Positions 7,758 to 14,693 of a DNA stretch of 14,859 bases are shown one piece after another. Below the pieces are notes generated by a model. It was not told the origin of the DNA, made no database searches, and saw only the letters and a list, made by a program, of their open reading frames with translations. Origin of the DNA: CAZJWR01 sp964549765 (GTDB lineage: Bacteria; Zixibacteria; MSB-5A5; GN15; JAAZOE01). The translations under genes were made by a program, and so were the position numbers. The first letter of the stretch is position 1; each line of letters begins with the position of its first letter. The DNA lies in the NCBI GenBank assembly GCA_964549765.1, contig CAZJWR010000076.1, positions 1 to 14,859 of the forward strand, in the 5' to 3' direction.

Positions 7758-8747
7758 TCATCCCTTTTTCTTTGGTCGTTTGTTTCGGATTTTCCTGTTT
7801 TGCCTATGAAACGCCTTCAGCCCCCAGGCCAAAAGCGGGATCATCAGCTCGTGATGGCCGATGATACTATACCCGGCGCCGCCGTGCATGGTCGGTCGGC
7901 GCACGACGTTGGTCAACGGACGGTAATGATTGAGCATGTCGAAATTAGCGGTGACGATTTTGTACGGCTTCTTGTGAATATTGCGCGCCACCGTCAACGC
8001 CTTGAGAAACACTTCCGGCAGGATTACCGCCGATCCGATATTTATGAACACGCCGCCGTTTTCCGCCTGCGACAGCAGATGGGCCAGGATTTTGAAATCC
8101 CGGTGGCTGGCCGCCGCCGCCGCGCCCGGGTCATACCCCGGGTGCTGGCAGACGATATCGGTATCCACGGCAATATGGATCATCGCCGGAAGGTCGTACT
8201 TATCACACGCCGCCAGCAGGGAATTCCTGCGATTTTTGGCCGTCGGACGATTCAGTACGGCTCCCGCCGCCTGACCCAGGCCGATCCCGCGTTCGGCGGC
8301 ATGGGCGACAATCGAAGCATAGACCTGAGCCGTTTCGGCGGCCATCCCGAAACTGCCGTCGGCCAGGCCCTCGGCTACATCCTCGGACGTCTGCCCGATC
8401 AGAGCCATCTCAGAATCGTGAATCAAGCCGGCGCCGTTCAGGCAGAGGCCGGTCACCAGACCGTGTTTCATCAGATCTATTAATATCGGATTAAGGCCGA
8501 CTTTGATGACATGCCCGCCGGCCATCACAACGACCGGCTTGTCTTTTTGCCGCGCGCCAAGGATGGCGCCGATCAAAGCGCGCAAGTCGTCGGCTTTGAG
8601 GAAGTGGGGGAGACTGTCAAAAAAATCTATCGCACCGGTGATCGGCGCAACGCCGGCCTGGCTCTTGGCCGATGCCAGGGAGGGCCGCGTCGCAAGCGGG
8701 ATGGTCTTTATTCGTGACAGATCGACTGCCTCGAACCCCTGCTTCAA
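7758..8747 (-). CDS. Deoxyhypusine-synthase-like protein of unknown function
   Basis: The protein has 329 residues. Signatures shared with the deoxyhypusine synthase NAD-binding fold are 'PVVVMAGGHVIKVGLNPILIDLM' (71-93), 'LNGAGLIHDSEMA' (103-115), 'GQTSEDVAEGL' (118-128) and 'GSFGMAAETA' (131-140). 'GGVFINIGSAVILPEVFLKAL' (231-251) follows. The C-terminal part ('NVVRRPTMHGGAGYSIIGHHE', about 280-300) lacks the lysine-bearing 'EAVSWGK' motif of true deoxyhypusine synthases, and bacteria normally have no eIF5A, so that reaction is unlikely. I infer an NAD-dependent enzyme or binder of unknown substrate. The open frame extends to 8924, but the extension shadows the upstream gene. TTG 8747 is chosen because it overlaps that gene's TGA (TTGA) and has GGAGG 4 bases upstream. 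The last 16 residues are strongly basic. Confidence 0.8.
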   Translation of the reverse strand: MKQGFEAVDLSRIKTIPLATRPSLASAKSQAGVAPITGAIDFFDSLPHFLKADDLRALIGAILGARQKDKPVVVMAGGHVIKVGLNPILIDLMKHGLVTGLCLNGAGLIHDSEMALIGQTSEDVAEGLADGSFGMAAETAQVYASIVAHAAERGIGLGQAAGAVLNRPTAKNRRNSLLAACDKYDLPAMIHIAVDTDIVCQHPGYDPGAAAAASHRDFKILAHLLSQAENGGVFINIGSAVILPEVFLKALTVARNIHKKPYKIVTANFDMLNHYRPLTNVVRRPTMHGGAGYSIIGHHELMIPLLAWGLKAFHRQNRKIRNKRPKKKG

Positions 8748-9595
8748 AATTCCTCCAATCGGCCGAGCCGATAATCGGTCAATTCGGCCGTGATCGATCC
8801 AACGACGACTTTGGTTTTCATCAATACGGGCAGGCGCACGCGGTCGTCGGTCAGCCAGACCGTCAGTTTGCCTTCGTGCTTGAACAGCCCGGCTGCCTGC
8901 AGAAGCGGCTCGACCACGAGGCAATCGAATTCCCCGGCCTTGGTTTTGATTCGTTCTTTATCGATGACGCGCACTTCCAGCGGATAGTTTTTTCCATCGG
9001 TGAAATTGTCGACATAGATCGACTTGCCGACTTCGAGCGGCTGGGTGCGGGCGTAATACAGCACCGAAAGGGCGTCCTGGACATAGGGCGCCACGTCGAC
9101 GGTATCGTTTTTGTAGACTACCGAGTGATTGATCTGGTCGAAGCTGTACTGGCGGAGCGAGCGGTAGTTGCCCTCCCGCAGTTTCTTCTCGAATCGCCAC
9201 GAAAACAGCCCGACAGCGTCGAAAATCGATTCGACCCGGTCCTGGACGGGGAAAAACGACGAGAAGAATTTGTTCGACTTGGCGGTGCTGACCAGTTGAT
9301 ATGCCGGGCGGCCGTCGTAATCGACGACCTCTTTGACTTCCATCGTCGCCGTGCCGGCATTGATGAATCCATAGCCGATATCGTATTGCAGCCGTTCGCC
9401 GATTCCGAAGGCGATGTTATCGACCCTGCGGTCGATATTGGGGTGCGAGGGATAGAGCGATACCTGCGGATCCATTATCATCTCGTCCTGCGCCATACCG
9501 TATTGCACCCGGACAAAATACGCCAACGGCGCCAGGCCGCAGACGACCAGCACAAAAACTACCGAATTTCTTGCGAACTGCTTAATCACTTGCAT
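8744..9595 (-). CDS. DUF3108 domain envelope protein
   Basis: The 283-residue protein has an N-terminal hydrophobic segment at about 10-28 (signal peptide or anchor). A DUF3108-type beta-rich domain covers most of the rest: 'FGIGERLQYDIGYGFINAGTATMEV' (about 63-87), 'YQLVSTAKSNKFFSSFFPVQDRVESIFD', 'ALSVLYYARTQPLEVGKSIYVDNFTDGK' and 'VWLTDDRVRLPVLMKTKVVVGSITAELTDY' near the end. Members are exported proteins of unknown role in Gram-negative envelopes. The ATG at 9595 has AGGAA only 2 bases upstream; a GTG two codons later (9589) has the same AGGAA at 8 bases and may be the real start. It overlaps the end of the phosphatase gene by 14 bases, and its TGA overlaps the next gene's TTG. Family assignment is good; function is unknown. 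Confidence 0.85.
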   Translation of the reverse strand: MQVIKQFARNSVVFVLVVCGLAPLAYFVRVQYGMAQDEMIMDPQVSLYPSHPNIDRRVDNIAFGIGERLQYDIGYGFINAGTATMEVKEVVDYDGRPAYQLVSTAKSNKFFSSFFPVQDRVESIFDAVGLFSWRFEKKLREGNYRSLRQYSFDQINHSVVYKNDTVDVAPYVQDALSVLYYARTQPLEVGKSIYVDNFTDGKNYPLEVRVIDKERIKTKAGEFDCLVVEPLLQAAGLFKHEGKLTVWLTDDRVRLPVLMKTKVVVGSITAELTDYRLGRLEEF

Positions 9596-10088
9596 CGTTC
9601 CTGTGGTTTTTCTTTTTCGAAGCCGACGCGATCAGGTCGGGCAGTATCCGGCCCAATTCCTCCCCGATTTCGAGAAATGTCTGATTGTATTGATCCAATG
9701 AACCGCCGATGGGATCGGCCACGCCGTCGCCGTCCTCACCTGCCTCGGGATAATTTTTGAGCAGAAATGTCTTCTCGTCCGCCTCCGGCACCATCGTCAT
9801 GACGGTGTGATAATGGGTCGGGGTCATCACCAGAATCAGGTCGGCTTCCTCGATCAGTTCCGGCGAGAGCGGCCGGGATTTGTGCCGGGAAATATCGGCG
9901 TCCCAAGTTTTGACGGCTTCCATGGCGTACAACGTGGCCGGCGATCCGGGAGCGACGGCGGTTCCCGCCGACATGACCTCAATGGTGTCGATGTCGCGAC
10001 CCTCGAGCAATGCCCGGAGCGCTCCTTCGGCCATCGGCGAACGGCAGGTATTGCCGGTGCAAATGAATAATATTTTGAATCGACTCAT
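9582..10088 (-). CDS. Low-molecular-weight protein phosphatase, YwlE (arginine phosphatase) type
   Basis: This 168-residue LMW-PTP-fold enzyme has its P-loop at 10-17, 'CTGNTCRS': nucleophile Cys10, Arg16 and Ser17. The general acid is Asp125-Pro126 in 'GVADPIGGS'. Thr14 occupies the position that in Bacillus YwlE (Thr11) favours phosphoarginine, where classical tyrosine phosphatases carry Ile or another bulky residue. I therefore favour a protein-arginine-phosphatase type, though tyrosine phosphatase activity cannot be excluded. No McsB-type arginine kinase is in the window. The ATG is preceded by AAGGA at 6 bases and follows directly on the Sua5 stop codon. This Sua5-then-YwlE order recalls the ywlC-ywlE neighbourhood of Bacillus. 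The last 11 residues are polar and basic. Confidence 0.88.
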   Translation of the reverse strand: MSRFKILFICTGNTCRSPMAEGALRALLEGRDIDTIEVMSAGTAVAPGSPATLYAMEAVKTWDADISRHKSRPLSPELIEEADLILVMTPTHYHTVMTMVPEADEKTFLLKNYPEAGEDGDGVADPIGGSLDQYNQTFLEIGEELGRILPDLIASASKKKNHRNDASD

Positions 10089-10730
10089 TCAGTGTCCTTC
10101 GCCCGCAACCGATTTGATTTCAGCATCCGATATGACCCCGTGGCGCACGATTTCGACATCGACGCCGGCCTTGACCACGGTCGACGGGATCAATCCCCGG
10201 CACGGTCCGCCGTCGAGGTAGAGATCGATGCTGTCTCCGAGTTCTGCCCGGATTTCCGCTATTGTCGCCGGGGTTCTTCGGCCCGCAAGATTAGCTGATG
10301 TGGCCGTAATTGGAAACGATACCTTTCGTATAACTGCCGCCACCACCGGAGACGAGGAGATGCGCACGCCGAATCCGCCGGGGGAGGCAAAACCCGCCGC
10401 CGCTGCCGTCTGACCCGGCCGTATCGGCATAATCAGCGTCAGCGGCCCCGGCAAAAATCGCTCCGCCAGCTTTCCGGCCGTTTCCGTAATCTCGCAAAAT
10501 AACTCCGCCATCCTCATGTCTTTTACAAACAAAGCCACCGGAAGGGTCTTATTTCGTTTCTTTATGCGGTCGATTTTCTGCGGAGCGTCCGGCCGATCCG
10601 CCCGGATCGACAACCCGTATTGCGTCTCGGTTGGCATCACCACCGCGCCCCCCCGGGAAAGCGTCTCCGCCGCTCGTTGAATCGCCTCGACATCGGGGTT
10701 AACCGGATCGCACGCAATCATGGTGCTCAC
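10089..10730 (-). CDS. L-threonylcarbamoyladenylate synthase (Sua5/YrdC/TsaC family)
   Basis: The 213-residue protein carries the family's markers: 'PTETQYGLS' (33-41), the basic 'KIDRIKKRNKTLPVALFV' segment (52-69), 'FLPGPLTLIM' (92-101), 'GVRIS' (121-125), 'TSANLAG' (144-150) and 'PSTVVK' (182-187). It makes threonylcarbamoyl-AMP from threonine, bicarbonate and ATP, the first step of the tRNA t6A37 modification. It is the short form, without the C-terminal Sua5 domain. The start is GTG at 10730, with GGGAG 7 bases upstream, overlapping the TGA of the SPOR lipoprotein (GTGA). An ATG three codons in (10721) is the alternative. Its stop abuts the start of the phosphatase gene. This is expected to be an essential cytoplasmic housekeeping enzyme. 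Confidence 0.93.
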   Translation of the reverse strand: MSTMIACDPVNPDVEAIQRAAETLSRGGAVVMPTETQYGLSIRADRPDAPQKIDRIKKRNKTLPVALFVKDMRMAELFCEITETAGKLAERFLPGPLTLIMPIRPGQTAAAAGFASPGGFGVRISSSPVVAAVIRKVSFPITATSANLAGRRTPATIAEIRAELGDSIDLYLDGGPCRGLIPSTVVKAGVDVEIVRHGVISDAEIKSVAGEGH

Positions 10731-11332
10731 CGATTTTCTCCCCCGTTGTCCTGTCCGGCGGTATCGGCGGGAAGCGATGTCGAATCTTCCGGCAGAATCG
10801 GTTCCTCGGAAAGATCGAACTCCGGCGCCTCCTGCACCCGAAGAATCACGCGGGCAACCCAGGCGTTGCGATAGCCGATGGCTTTGATTTCCGGCAGCAT
10901 GTCCTCCGCTTCACCCCGCGTCGTGAAATCTCCCACGCGCAATTTGTAATACGGTACCTCGTAGTCGAGGTAGACGGGGAGATTGAAAATCTCCTCGGCG
11001 ATCGCTTTTTCCCGGCTGGCTTCGGTATAGAGCCGCGATGTGAATATTTGCACCCGGTAGACTTCGCTCGGTTCCGTCGCCGTCGTGTCGGATGCCGCCA
11101 GAGCCGTGTTGCCCGGCAACGCCAGGGTATCGCTCGCGTGGGCCGGTTGGGGCGAACCGACCGGGTGCTCGTCCGGCACGATCACGCGGTCGCCCGGCGC
11201 GGCCAGAGGATCGAACGGGGGACCCGACGGCGTTTTCTCCCCGGGTTTGGTTTCCTGCGGTTCGACTCGGCGCAGAGCGCACGAAGTGAGCGTCAGCGCC
11301 GCCAGCAGAATGATCATCGTTGCGCGTAGCAT
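10727..11332 (-). CDS. SPOR-domain lipoprotein
   Basis: This 201-residue exported lipoprotein has hydrophobic residues 5-17 followed by the lipobox L-T-S-C, with Cys18 the lipidated residue. A Pro/Gly/Ser/Thr-rich disordered linker covers about 20-90. A SPOR repeat lies at about 91-166 ('YRVQIFTSRLYTEASREKA...YKLRVGDFTTRGEAEDMLPEIKAIGYRNAWVARV'). An acidic Ser/Thr-rich tail follows. SPOR domains bind denuded peptidoglycan strands, often at division sites, so a peptidoglycan-associated envelope role is likely; the precise function is unknown. The ATG shares one base with the TGA of manC (TGATG), and no close Shine-Dalgarno sequence is visible, which suggests translational coupling. Confidence 0.88.
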   Translation of the reverse strand: MLRATMIILLAALTLTSCALRRVEPQETKPGEKTPSGPPFDPLAAPGDRVIVPDEHPVGSPQPAHASDTLALPGNTALAASDTTATEPSEVYRVQIFTSRLYTEASREKAIAEEIFNLPVYLDYEVPYYKLRVGDFTTRGEAEDMLPEIKAIGYRNAWVARVILRVQEAPEFDLSEEPILPEDSTSLPADTAGQDNGGENR

Positions 11333-12411
11333 CAGAGAAATTTTTTCAACTCCTCATCTTCAGCCAGCTTGGCCAGCAAGTCCTTGATTTGATCCAGTTG
11401 TGTCTTATGGGCCACCATGACGACCTCTCCGGCGCGGGCGATGACCACGTCGGATATACCCAGCGCCGCGACCAGGCCCTCGCTGTCGTTGTAGATTGTC
11501 GACTCGAAGGTGTTGAGCGTTACAGCCGACCCGACCACGACGTTGTTTTCCTCGTCCTGTTCCATGAAGCGCTGCAATGACATCCAGCTGCCGACGTCGT
11601 CCCAGACAAAATCGCCTTTGATGGTCAGGACGTTGTCGGCCTGCTCCATGACGGCCACGTCGATGGAGACCGCTTCGGCCTCAGAATAGAGATGATCACG
11701 GGCTTCTTCCTCGCCGTCGGTCCCGATATGTTTGGCATATTCCGTCAGGGCTTCGTGCATTTCCGGCATATGTTCTTCCAGCGCCTTGAGAATGGTTTTG
11801 ACTGACCAGATGAACATCCCGGAATTCCACAGGTGGCGGCCGTCGTAATAGTACTGCTGGGCCACCGTCGGACGCGGTTTTTCCTTAAAGGCCGATACGG
11901 TATAGACGCTGACGTCCTCGACGACCCGGTATTCATCCTCCAGCTCGATATAGCCGTAGCCGGTTTCGGCGCGGGTGGGGACGATACCGATAGTGATCAG
12001 CTTATCTTCTTTGGCGGCCAATCCCGTCCCGACCTTGATGATTTTGACCAGTTTGCTCGCCGGTTCGATCAGATGATCCGCCGAGAGCACTACCATAGTT
12101 GCCTCGGGATCTTTCTGATGCAGGTGGATGGCGGCATACGCGACCGCCAGGCAGGTGTTCCGCCCGAACGGTTCGGTCAGGACGTTGGCCGCGGTGACCC
12201 GTTCGCATTTTTCGACGATGGCGTCTTTGATATTGGTTCCGGCGACAATCAGGGTACGCTCGATAGGGATAAAATCCTCGATCCGGTCAATCGTCACCTG
12301 AAGCATGTTGCGCTTGGAGGTGATCGGCAGGAGTTGTTTGGGGCGCGATTCGCTGGACAGCGGCCAGAACCGCTCGCCTCTGCCCCCGGCCATGATTACA
12401 CCGTAAATCAC
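11332..12411 (-). CDS. manC: Mannose-1-phosphate guanylyltransferase
   Basis: The 359-residue sugar-nucleotide transferase has the GDP-mannose pyrophosphorylase signatures: 'VIMAGGRGERFWPLS' (5-19) with 'RPKQLL' (23-28), 'TEPFGRNT' (79-86), 'VLSADHLI' (108-115), 'FKEKP' (175-179), 'WNSGMFIW' (195-202) and 'WDDVGSW' (270-276). It converts mannose-1-phosphate and GTP to GDP-mannose for polysaccharide or glycan synthesis. It is the single-domain form, without the C-terminal mannose-phosphate isomerase domain of long ManC proteins. The start is GTG at 12411, with GGGGAG 8 bases upstream. It is the first gene of the twelve-gene minus-strand run and lies about 40 bases downstream of a near-consensus promoter's predicted start site. 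No other GDP-mannose pathway gene is nearby. Confidence 0.94.
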   Translation of the reverse strand: MIYGVIMAGGRGERFWPLSSESRPKQLLPITSKRNMLQVTIDRIEDFIPIERTLIVAGTNIKDAIVEKCERVTAANVLTEPFGRNTCLAVAYAAIHLHQKDPEATMVVLSADHLIEPASKLVKIIKVGTGLAAKEDKLITIGIVPTRAETGYGYIELEDEYRVVEDVSVYTVSAFKEKPRPTVAQQYYYDGRHLWNSGMFIWSVKTILKALEEHMPEMHEALTEYAKHIGTDGEEEARDHLYSEAEAVSIDVAVMEQADNVLTIKGDFVWDDVGSWMSLQRFMEQDEENNVVVGSAVTLNTFESTIYNDSEGLVAALGISDVVIARAGEVVMVAHKTQLDQIKDLLAKLAEDEELKKFL

Positions 12412-12456
12412 CGGTTGGTCTCCCCTTGAAGAAGTACCACATTCTGTTAGTCTTTG

Positions 12457-12485
12457 ATAATACCACGACCCAAATTTATTGTCAA
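12457..12485 (-). promoter_or_regulatory. Near-consensus sigma-70-type promoter for the manC gene run
   Basis: Read on the minus strand, TTGACA (12485-12480) is followed by a 17-base spacer and TATTAT (12462-12457): a perfect -35 box, ideal spacing, and a -10 box one base off TATAAT. The predicted transcript start is near 12450, giving a leader of about 39 bases before the manC GTG. No other comparable promoter was seen for the downstream genes, so it may drive the whole run. If the organism uses a divergent primary sigma factor, the match could be less meaningful. Confidence 0.72.
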
Positions 12486-12602
12486 GAGAAGTTTATTTTG
12501 CGGCGGGATTTGCACTTAGCCGAAAAATGGACGAGCGCGGCCTCGCCCCGTTTTGGGCAAGGAATTATTTGCAAAAATTCCATGAAGATTGCATTTTGAG
12601 GT

Positions 12603-12626
12603 GCGCCGCAACCCGCACTTCGGCGC
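12603..12626 (+). other. GC hairpin in the leader of the lipoprotein gene
   Basis: Perfect 6-base arms GCGCCG (12603-12608) and CGGCGC (12621-12626) enclose a 12-base loop about 34 bases upstream of the lipoprotein start. It could fold in the mRNA leader. It is short enough to be chance in GC-rich DNA, and nothing ties it to regulation. Confidence 0.25.
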
Positions 12627-12659
12627 TTCGTATCGTGAAGCTATCGAGAGGAGGATGTT

Positions 12660-13211
12660 ATGTGGGCAAGAAATCTATTCATTTCATTGGGCATTCTGGT
12701 CATTCTGGCCGGATGTGTGCCGTCGATTTATCCGCTCTACACCGAAAAGGACATCGTTCTCGATCCGGCATTGATCGGTTCATGGTTGGATAAGGACGAG
12801 GAGGAAACCTGGACATTTGCCCGGGGCGACGACCAAAGCTATGATATGTCGATTTCCGGGGAAGATTCCACGGTGATGTTTCGGACGCATCTGGTGGAGT
12901 TTGATGGACATCGTTTTATCGATGTTTATCCCAATCCGCCCGATTGGGATGATTCCCCTTACAGAGATCTGATGCTTCCCCTGCATTGGTTCGGCTCCAT
13001 TACCATCAATGGCGATACTCTGGTCATATCGTTGATGGATCCGAACGGTCTGGATAAATTGGTTGAAGCCGGCGTTACGTTGCCGTCGTCTGTCGATATC
13101 GACAATCTCCGCGTGTTGACGGCGTCCACCGAGGAATTGCAGAAATTCGTCATCGACAATCAGGATAAAGACGTTTTCACCGTTCCCGGACGAATGTTTC
13201 GGCAGAAGTAA
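12660..13211 (+). CDS. Lipoprotein of unknown function, lipocalin-like
   Basis: The 183-residue protein has a short signal peptide and a clear lipobox L-A-G-C with Cys19 lipidated. The mature part starts 'VPSIYPLYTEKDIVLDPALIGSW' and continues with regularly spaced short beta strands ('ETWTFARGD', 'YDMSISG', 'VMFRTHLVEFDGHRFIDVYP', 'GSITINGDTLVISLMD'). The 'LIGSWL...ETWTF' opening resembles lipocalin-like small barrels, but this is a loose similarity and no ligand residues can be named. The start is well supported by AGGAGG 5 bases before the ATG at 12660. It is divergent from manC and separated from the next gene by 179 bases, so it is probably a single-gene unit. Aside from export and lipidation, its role is unknown. 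Confidence 0.85.
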   Translation: MWARNLFISLGILVILAGCVPSIYPLYTEKDIVLDPALIGSWLDKDEEETWTFARGDDQSYDMSISGEDSTVMFRTHLVEFDGHRFIDVYPNPPDWDDSPYRDLMLPLHWFGSITINGDTLVISLMDPNGLDKLVEAGVTLPSSVDIDNLRVLTASTEELQKFVIDNQDKDVFTVPGRMFRQK

Positions 13212-13282
13212 TTATCGGCGAATTGCACAAGGTAACACATCGACAAGTCGGCGCACGACTGCGCCCGAGCAGCAAGAAATCC

Positions 13283-13310
13283 TTGACGATCTAATCAATA
13301 CTTTTGTATT
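13283..13310 (+). promoter_or_regulatory. Possible promoter for the TonB-domain lipoprotein
   Basis: TTGACG (13283-13288) is followed by a 16-base AT-rich spacer and TGTATT (13305-13310). The -35 is strong and the -10 weak (four of six). The predicted start is near 13318, about 70 bases before the gene. A TAnnTTTG match, the Bacteroidetes-type -7 element, overlaps at 13299-13306 (TACTTTTG), but its spacing to the TTG is too short for that promoter class. The AT-rich block stands out from its surroundings. Confidence 0.4.
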
Positions 13311-13390
13311 TTGATTGCTGGTCAGGTCGGCGCGGGCCGTACGAACTTTTCTTGTAGGCACGCGCGACGCCTTAAGAGGGGAAAAACATC

Positions 13391-13813
13391 ATGATCCGAT
13401 TATTATCATCAGCAGGCATCATTATCGTTTTGTTCATCGGATGCGGGCCATCGGCACGGCCCGGCGAGGAATCAGCCCCGCCGCATATCAGCGATAAAGG
13501 GGCCGACGTGCGGCAGAAATCCGCTGGCGAGACTATCGATGAACCACCGGTAATGATTCATGAGGAAATCCCCGAATACCCTCTCGTGGCGCAAGAGCTC
13601 GGAATTGAAGCGGACGTCACTATTTTGGCCTTGGTCGGTGAATCCGGTAAGGTCAAGAAGGCGAAAGTTTGGCTGTGTTCCAGTCCGGGATACGGTTTCG
13701 AGGAGGCCGCTGTAAAGGCTGCGTACAAAAGCCGGTATCTTCCCGGGAAAGAGAACGGGAAACCATATGATTGCTGGGTGACGTACAAAGTTAAATTTTC
13801 GCTGGATAAATAG
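13391..13813 (+). CDS. Lipoprotein with TonB C-terminal domain
   Basis: This is a 140-residue protein. The hydrophobic segment at 8-17 is followed by F-I-G-C, with Cys18 the likely lipidated residue (Phe at -3 is unusual but tolerated). A polar linker covers about 20-53. A TonB_C-type domain lies at about 55-138: 'EIPEYPLVAQELGIEADVTILALVGESGKVKKAKVW', 'GFEEAAVKAAYKSRYLPGKENGKPYDCWVTYKVKFSL'. True TonB proteins have an uncleaved inner-membrane anchor and a long Pro-rich span across the periplasm. This one has neither, so it is more likely an envelope lipoprotein that borrowed the domain than an energy transducer. GAGGGG lies 9 bases before the ATG. Cys96 and Cys128 could form a disulfide. Confidence 0.85.
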   Translation: MIRLLSSAGIIIVLFIGCGPSARPGEESAPPHISDKGADVRQKSAGETIDEPPVMIHEEIPEYPLVAQELGIEADVTILALVGESGKVKKAKVWLCSSPGYGFEEAAVKAAYKSRYLPGKENGKPYDCWVTYKVKFSLDK

Positions 13814-13849
13814 CTCGTAGCACGTTCGTTTACCAAATGAGTTCACGGC

Positions 13850-13878
13850 TTGACCACCCTTGCGTTATCCTTTACATT
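13850..13878 (+). promoter_or_regulatory. Sigma-70-type promoter of the SDR gene
   Basis: TTGACC (13850-13855), a 17-base spacer and TACATT (13873-13878) give five of six matches at -35 and four of six at -10 with ideal spacing. The predicted transcript start is near 13885, leaving a leader of about 29 bases that contains the Shine-Dalgarno AAGGA. This makes the SDR gene its own transcription unit. Confidence 0.6.
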
Positions 13879-13913
13879 GGCTCCGAATATAATGCAAAAC
13901 GAAAGGATAGACC

Positions 13914-14687
13914 ATGATATCGCTCAAGGATAAAATCGTATTGATCACTGGAGCGTCGGCCGGTATCGGCGAGGCCTGCGCCGTGGCGTTTGCGCGCGAA
14001 GGCGCCAAAATCCTGATGTGCGCCCGCCGCAAAGATAAATTGTCGGCGTTGACCGATGAGCTGCGCGACAAACACAAAGCCGACTGCCATTTCTTCCAGC
14101 TTGATGTCCGCGACCAGAAAGCCGTCGCGACAATCATCGGGACTCTGCCCGAAAAATGGAAAGCCATCGATATTTTGATCAACAACGCCGGGCTCAGCCG
14201 GGGATTGAGCAAACTCCACGAGGCCGACATCGTCGATTGGGAGGAGATGATCGACACCAACGTTAAGGGGCTGCTGTACGTCAGCCGGGCGGTTATTCCC
14301 GGCATGGTCGCGCGCGGATCGGGGCATATCGTCAATATCGGATCGATTGCGGGGCATGAAGTCTATCCCGGCGGCAACGTCTATTGCGCTACCAAGCACG
14401 CCGTCGATGCCCTCACCAAGGGAATGCAGATCGACCTGGTGGATACGCCGATCCGGGTCAGTTCGGTCGATCCGGGGATGGTCGACACTGAATTTTCCAT
14501 GGTGCGTTTTCATGGCGATGCAGAAAAAGCGGAGAAAGTCCACAAGGGATTGACGCCGCTGACCGGTGACGACATCGCCGCGGCGATAGTTTTCTGCTGC
14601 ACCCGCCCGCCGCATGTCAACGTCCACCAACTCCGCATCATGCCTACCGCGCAGGCCTCGGCGACCATCGCGCACCGGGAAACATAA
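13914..14687 (+). CDS. Classical SDR-family NAD(P)-dependent oxidoreductase, YdfG-like
   Basis: The 257-residue Rossmann-fold dehydrogenase has the cofactor motif 'TGASAGIG' (12-19), 'NNAG' (90-93), Asn116 in 'DTNVKG', and the catalytic Ser144 with Tyr157-x3-Lys161 ('YCATK'). 'DPGMVDTEF' (186-194) follows. Arg38-Arg39 after the second strand ('CARRKDK') favour NADP over NAD. Overall pattern and length match the YdfG / 3-hydroxy acid (L-allo-threonine, serine) dehydrogenase group, but the true substrate cannot be fixed from sequence. The start ATG has AAGGA 7 bases upstream. It is a cytoplasmic, apparently complete enzyme, transcribed alone. Downstream lies a cluster of palindromes and no clear terminator in this direction. 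Confidence 0.92.
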   Translation: MISLKDKIVLITGASAGIGEACAVAFAREGAKILMCARRKDKLSALTDELRDKHKADCHFFQLDVRDQKAVATIIGTLPEKWKAIDILINNAGLSRGLSKLHEADIVDWEEMIDTNVKGLLYVSRAVIPGMVARGSGHIVNIGSIAGHEVYPGGNVYCATKHAVDALTKGMQIDLVDTPIRVSSVDPGMVDTEFSMVRFHGDAEKAEKVHKGLTPLTGDDIAAAIVFCCTRPPHVNVHQLRIMPTAQASATIAHRET

Positions 14688-14693
14688 TTTGTC

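Noticed and set aside
8672..9760. 362-codon plus-strand open frame
   Set aside because: It lies antisense to the DUF3108 and neighbouring genes, which have clear family signatures. Its own translation shows no recognisable domain, and no promoter or Shine-Dalgarno sequence supports it.
12479..12793. 104-codon plus-strand frame overlapping the lipoprotein start
   Set aside because: It covers the promoter region and then shadows the lipoprotein in another frame; no Shine-Dalgarno sequence and no protein-like pattern.
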